From: Melieria omissa
Lineage: Eukaryota; Arthropoda; Insecta; Diptera; Ulidiidae
Assembly: GCA_963971225.1 (NCBI GenBank)
Contig: OZ020267.1
Span: forward strand, 105,797,892-105,861,891
Length of the DNA stretch: 64,000 bases
Direction: 5' to 3'
Under the pieces are notes generated by a model. It was given only the letters and a program-made list of their open reading frames with translations, did not search any database and was not told the origin of the DNA. Below, one piece after another: positions 59,734 to 64,000 of this stretch (positions within the stretch are counted from its first letter, which is position 1; the number at the start of each line of letters is the position of its first letter). The position numbers were made by a program, and so were the translations under genes.

Positions 59734-60292
59734 CAGAATTTTGGCATGAAAATTTAATTAACCAATATCGGCACAGTTGATAAAAATAAATTCATCAGTT
59801 GCAGTTGGAGAAAATTCACAATTTCAAGCACCTACACAGTGTTGGTGACCTATCGAATTGTTCTCAATGCGCTCATTCTGTTTGCTGATTGTTTGCTGAT
59901 CAACCTGTTGAGTTGTAGCAGTGTTTGGGATTTAACTTTCAAATTCCCATGAATAATGTTTGAAGTGAAAACAACAAGCAATAAGAAACCAACGAAGAGA
60001 TGCAAGTGATGAGATATTTAAAAGTTTTCAAGATAAAAACGTGGTGATGTCTTGAAGCTGAGCTATAGAAGAGTTATTATGAAAGAAAGTCAGAGAAAGT
60101 AGTCATTGCAATGGACTGAAATCAGTGAAGTCCATATAAATTGAAGAGCGTCCTTGTAGTCATTACAAAAGGGTGTCCTCATGCAGGGATTTCACAATAA
60201 TTAGCAACAAACAACTTTAGAGAAACAACTGAAAAGTAGAAGAAATAAAAGTAAAAAAGAATTGATAAAGAACAATAATATTTTGATTTATT

Positions 60293-60497
60293 AAGGTTGC
60301 AGTGGCTATCTTTGTATGAGACACACTTACATAGTCAAACAAATTTCACCCGTTTGCAATGTGTAAGCAATACTGTTTTTTTCCAACCTTTCTTACAACA
60401 CTCAACTCAAACAGATTAGAAAAAGCAATAGAAATAGACAAGTATTTCATCAGCCCGAACTGGGAATCGAACCTAGAGCCTCTGGTATGAGGAGTAG
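60293..60497 (-). repeat. tRNA-related SINE-like repeat upstream of gene C
   Basis: Copy of the repeat at 47864, with the B box GGTTCGATTCC on the minus strand near 60464-60475. It was co-duplicated with the gene block; the similarity to the B flank ends soon after, which sets the right edge of the duplication near 60497. Confidence 0.55.
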
Positions 60498-60575
60498 GGT
60501 GAGGGGGGAAAAATCGATTTTAAAATTTTTAGAAGCTAGTATATTGGAAATGTGCCAAATGGCCATAGGGGGATA

Positions 60576-61000
60576 CTACGGTTTCCGTAGCGCCGCCATT
60601 TTGATGATGTTTTTAGATAGATTGACCGAAAATAAATCGAAAATGCTGAATAAAGGTTTTCGATATCTCGCTTCGTTTTCGAGATATCGAGGTTCAAAGT
60701 TTTTATTTTGCCTTATTGTGCACACGTGACTGTTGCCTGATGTGGTGGTGACTCCCATGAGGGTTTTTTTTGGGAAAAACTTATTGCCATGAAAACTATG
60801 ACTTTCGGGAAAACTGCATGCACCTCTGAGATTGCGAAAAAAAGCGCGAATTTTAAACTTTCAGCGAAATTTTAAACTTTGAACCTCGATATCTCGAAAA
60901 CGAAGCGAGATATCGAAATATTTTATTTGTTATTTTCGAATTATTTTTGGTCGATCTATCCAAAGTCACCCTCAAATGGCGGCGCCATGGAAACCGTAGT
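60576..61000. repeat. Long imperfect inverted repeat (foldback), arms about 125 bp
   Basis: The left arm 60576-60706 and right arm 60873-61000 are reverse complements. The outer parts (TACGGTTTCCGTAG with GCGCCGCCATTT, against AAATGGCGGCGCC with GGAAACCGTAG) and inner parts (CGATATCTCGCTTCGTTTTC against GAAAACGAAGCGAGATATCG, plus GGTTCAAAGTTT against AAACTTTGAACC) pair best. The spacer is about 166 bp. The inner part is itself palindromic (CGATATCTCG...CGAGATATCG). No coding frame. It may be a foldback or MITE-type element. Confidence 0.82.
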
Positions 61001-61009
61001 CGTGCCGTC

Positions 61010-62390
61010 CATAGAACCAATCCTGCAAAATTATATTAGTTTCTAACAAATCCTTGATCGCCCATTACCTAATTGAATCAATTGTTTTTAATGCTTTTTT
61101 CACTTTTGTCAAAAGAAGTGAAAGTCGTATTTTCAACACAGTTAAGGATTCTAAATAAATCTCTGTAACCTTTGCTTTAGGTCTGCGGTTTTTAAGTTAT
61201 TAAGTTATTAAGTTACAAATTACGATTCGCGTTTTATTCGTTGGAATGCACAGTGATTCGTTGCATAGACGAAATTCAAAAAATTTATAGTCTCAGAATT
61301 GAATGATTTTGATGTCATTTGAAAGGTAAAACTTCAACTAAGAAAACTCAAAAAAATCTGTGCAAAAAATTTATTAGTGTGTGTGCAAAAGCGGCTCAAA
61401 GTTTAAACTTTTTTCACAAAAAAATTTAAACACATCTTTTCTGTTTTTTGTCTATTGAGAAAAAAAATTTTAAAAATACATGGTTACCAAGAAGTTTCTT
61501 AGGCTTTCAATATGGGTTAAGAAACGATGTGGCTATTTTCAGCTTTAATGTTTTCTCAAAATTTGCAAAGCTGAGGCTTTTAGTGCACTTTTAATTTAAA
61601 ATATTTTTCTAAATTAAAAATCTCAAAATTGGCAAAACTTAATGGAAAATATCTAAAAAGTATGTGAATGTGTATGTTATTTTAAGAAGCATTCTTTCTT
61701 TGGCGGATAATGTAATTACATCCTCCGATATCTTCCGATCTCAGAAAATAATTCAATTTGAAAAGTGGTCTTAACACCTATTTTTCGACAAAATTTATTT
61801 TATTTATGCCTAAAAGTATGCAATCAGCATGCAAAATTGAGGAAACTGCAAATAAGCAAAACAAACGTCTATTATTATCGTTTTTATTGCAAAACCAGAA
61901 CGTTCTAAGACAATTTCTGTTACTCTTTGCAATAATTAATGTTGATGTTACCAATTAAATGTAAAATCCGAAAAATCTAGCCAACACACTTGGTGCTATA
62001 GCTCTCCAAAAATGACGAAATTTGCAAATTTAAGTCTCCGGGCATTGCCAAAGTAAAAAACTTTAAGAAAACCAAAATGGAGATTTCAATTCAGAAGACC
62101 ATGATTAACTGGTACGCCAAATTTCATGAAGAACGGACCACTCGTTCTAATTTTGTCCCGCGGTTGTATGGAGTCGAATCACTGTGGAATGTGGCAAACC
62201 ACGCTAGTTCACTTCTGTTTATGATTGTTGAATGTTGACCATATCCTTGTGAAGTGACCGATTCGAAATTAGCTTGTGACGTAACCTCTTATTTAAGTTT
62301 GAAAATAAACAAAAAAAAGCTAAGGACCTGTACCTGTGCGCAAAAACATGGGGCTGTGAAGGGTTACTAGTTATTGCTTTATCTTTTTAC
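61010..62390. other. Non-coding DNA, no gene seen
   Basis: AT-rich with many TTTAAAATTT and CTCAAAATTT strings that look like the inside of the foldback family; a larger dispersed repeat is possible. Open frames are short. Confidence 0.45.
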
Positions 62391-62399
62391 AGAGATCTC

Positions 62400-63026
62400 A
62401 TGAAGAAATATATTGAGCTTCGACAAAACCCGAAGGCGGACAATGGTAAATACCCATCATTGTGCTATAAATTCGAAGAGATCTGGCAAAGAGCCTCACT
62501 TCCAACAGTAACGCATGCACAAGCGATAGAAAAACTGAGATCGTTCCACGACAAATAGAACACAATGCTAAAGGTCAACAAAGGAAAAAGGAATCAACCA
62601 AACTACCAACGGAGATTATCGAACTTTCGTGACAAAGCAAACACTCTGTTTGATCTCAGCAAATGCAAGTGTTCCGATATGGTGTTCAATTGCAAATGTG
62701 CGAAACACAACAAAATTTCAGCAAACGAACGCCAGTTCCCTCAAGACCAGAGAGGACCAAGAAAGATAATAATCGGTGGTACAGATCAAGAGGTAACGTC
62801 AAAATTGAAAAGAAAAGCTAAAAGAGAGAAAGCAAATCTCAAACGAACGAAGAATAAGAAGATCGATGGCGATACGATTAAAAGTCAACCCTATTCTCCC
62901 GAAAGTTCCGAATACGACACGGACTCGTCTAACAGTGCCACTGTCGATGAGAATCAGTCAAAACTAAGCCGAATCAGGATCTCCAATGTCAAAAAATTAC
63001 TATCTCTCTGCCTTCCCTCGCTATAG
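62400..63026 (+). pseudogene. Decayed Cys-rich transposon-like ORF (unrecognised family)
   Basis: A frame starts at ATG 62400 (MKKYIELRQNPKADN), meets a single in-frame TAG at 62556-62558, and continues from 62565 to 63026. The second part has a Cys/His cluster (LFDLSKCKCSDMVFNCKC, then AKHN), followed by ERQFPQDQRGPRKIIIGGTD, then a basic and a Ser/Asp-rich tail. Proteins with a CKC...C-x-C cluster and a DQR..RK.xIGG motif recur in high copy in arthropod genomes, but the element class is not known to me. A splice-acceptor-like TTTTTACAG precedes the frame at 62392. It is probably a dead copy of a repeat-borne gene. Confidence 0.5.
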
Positions 63027-63502
63027 CTTGCAATCGGACCGGAGTTTCGAACAGATCGACTGCTGTATTAGCACCCAACGACCGATCCAAAGTAATCGAC
63101 CGAAGCAAAATCCTTTGAGAACGCAGTAAATTTCGAAAAGAACTGAAGCAGAATGAAGACCACACTCACAAGGGCATAGATCGACTATTCCTTGATGGCC
63201 GCAAGGATAAAAGTTCTCGACGTCGATAACAAGTACCACAGAAAAACCATATCGGAAGAACACATAACCATCATCGCAGAGCCGGGTTCTTCGTACTTCA
63301 GCCATAAATCTCAGACATAGCTGAGTCATTAGTTAGCCAGTTTCAAAGAGCAAAATGCGAAGACAGAAAATATTAAAGTTGTCGGGTGAGACGGCACAAA
63401 TGTAAACACGGGACAAAAATCGGGTGTTTTCCGGCGACTGGAAGAAATACTTGTGAGACCGCTGCAGTGGCTGTTATGTCTACTCCATGCCAATGAGCTA
63501 CC
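63027..63502. other. Unassigned DNA before the SINE
   Basis: No supported gene. It may be a frameshifted continuation of the preceding decayed ORF; this could not be shown. Confidence 0.4.
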
Positions 63503-63847
63503 CTTCTTCTTCTTCTTCTTCTTCTTCTTCTTCTTCTTCTTGACTGGCACGACAGACCGATTACCAGACTAAGGCCTAGCTACCCTCAACCAATCGTGTT
63601 GTGCATGCGAATTTTTTTTACAAGGTTGGAAGGGACCTACAGTTTTATGCCGATTCCGAACGGCGAGTTGGGAGCTTTTTCATAGGCAATTTTACTCTCA
63701 GAGGATTGTCATTTCCTGCTGAGAGGACAGCCGCCGAAAGAAAAATTTTTGTTTTTCGTTTTTTTCGGTGTTAACGTAACGGAGTATTGAACTTGCGGAG
63801 TCTTGACTCGCGGCCCAACGCACTAGCCAGCTGAGCTACGGCCGCTG
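63503..63847 (-). mobile_element. tRNA-derived SINE with (AAG)n tail
   Basis: Read on the minus strand from 63847 it begins AGCGGCCGTAGCTCAGCTGG, containing a canonical A box (TAGCTCAGCTGG), then a B-box-like AGTTCAATACTCC about 40 bp later, so the head is derived from a tRNA. A body of about 230 bp follows, and the 3' end is a TTC/AAG microsatellite (plus strand 63503-63541). RNA polymerase III would drive it, with a LINE partner supplying transposition; that is family knowledge. No target duplication was found. The acceptor stem is not intact, so it is not a tRNA gene. Confidence 0.78.
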
Positions 63848-64000
63848 CCCTTGCGCAATCTATTCCAGTCATTCGATAGCGGTACTACAGTCCCACACGG
63901 ATTATCTGGATCTATAGAAAAGCGCAGCCAACAGCCTGTCTCCTCATTTTGACCAGTTAAACTGGCCGAGCAACTCTCCAAATGAGTTGATCACAGATCA
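63848..64000. other. Window end, nothing recognised
   Basis: Short unique-looking flank with no gene or element end. Confidence 0.4.

Noticed and set aside
63780..63850. tRNA gene suggested by TAGCTCAGCTGG on the minus strand
   Set aside because: The T-arm is degraded, the acceptor ends do not pair, and a SINE body and AAG tail follow.

Overview
The window looks like a piece of a higher-fly (brachyceran, possibly tephritid) nuclear genome. The reasons are AT-rich intergenic DNA, many CAA/TTG (opa-type) triplet tracts, very short GT-AG introns (57-86 nt), and fly-type transposons (R1-like, CR1-like and I-like non-LTR elements, BEL/Pao, mariner, hAT- and TTAA-type DNA elements). The species assignment is inference. 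No conserved housekeeping gene was recognised, and nothing prokaryotic is present.

Layout. From 1 to 15.7 kb the DNA is mostly non-coding and carries unusual simple and tandem repeats: a 78-bp duplication, a 0.75-kb GA-rich heptamer array, a 1.4-kb GTTA array and a 177-bp triplet array. A small three-exon gene for a secreted protein lies at 8134-8761. From 15.7 to 17 kb there are a hAT-like MITE and decayed LINE RNase H pieces. From 18.2 to 25.2 kb a degenerate satellite is interrupted by a nearly complete R1-like LINE with a 15-bp target duplication. From 25.2 to 33.9 kb the DNA is non-coding, with one weak candidate signal-peptide exon on the minus strand and two short tandem arrays.

From 33.9 to 44.1 kb lies a transposon cluster: a solo LTR with an ATAT target duplication, a BEL/Pao remnant, two MITEs, three adjacent elements with TTAA ends, and a CR1-like LINE whose ORF1 carries a PHD-like finger. 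From 44.4 to 60.5 kb there are three minus-strand paralogues (A 44522-45096, B 46766-47325, C 59096-59658). Each has a 20-codon signal-peptide exon, a 68-nt intron and one helical, secreted-protein exon. B and C are separated by about 10 kb of nested transposons: an I-like LINE is split by a solo LTR, and that LTR is split by another LINE.

The most interesting signal is in this family. Signal exon, intron, promoter and 3' flank are nearly identical between copies, while the exon for the mature protein has diverged strongly, especially in its second half. This is the pattern expected of fast-evolving secreted effectors such as seminal, salivary or immune-type proteins; the actual role cannot be read from sequence. 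From 60.5 to 64 kb there are a long foldback (inverted repeat), a decayed Cys-rich transposon-like ORF and a tRNA-derived SINE with an AAG tail.
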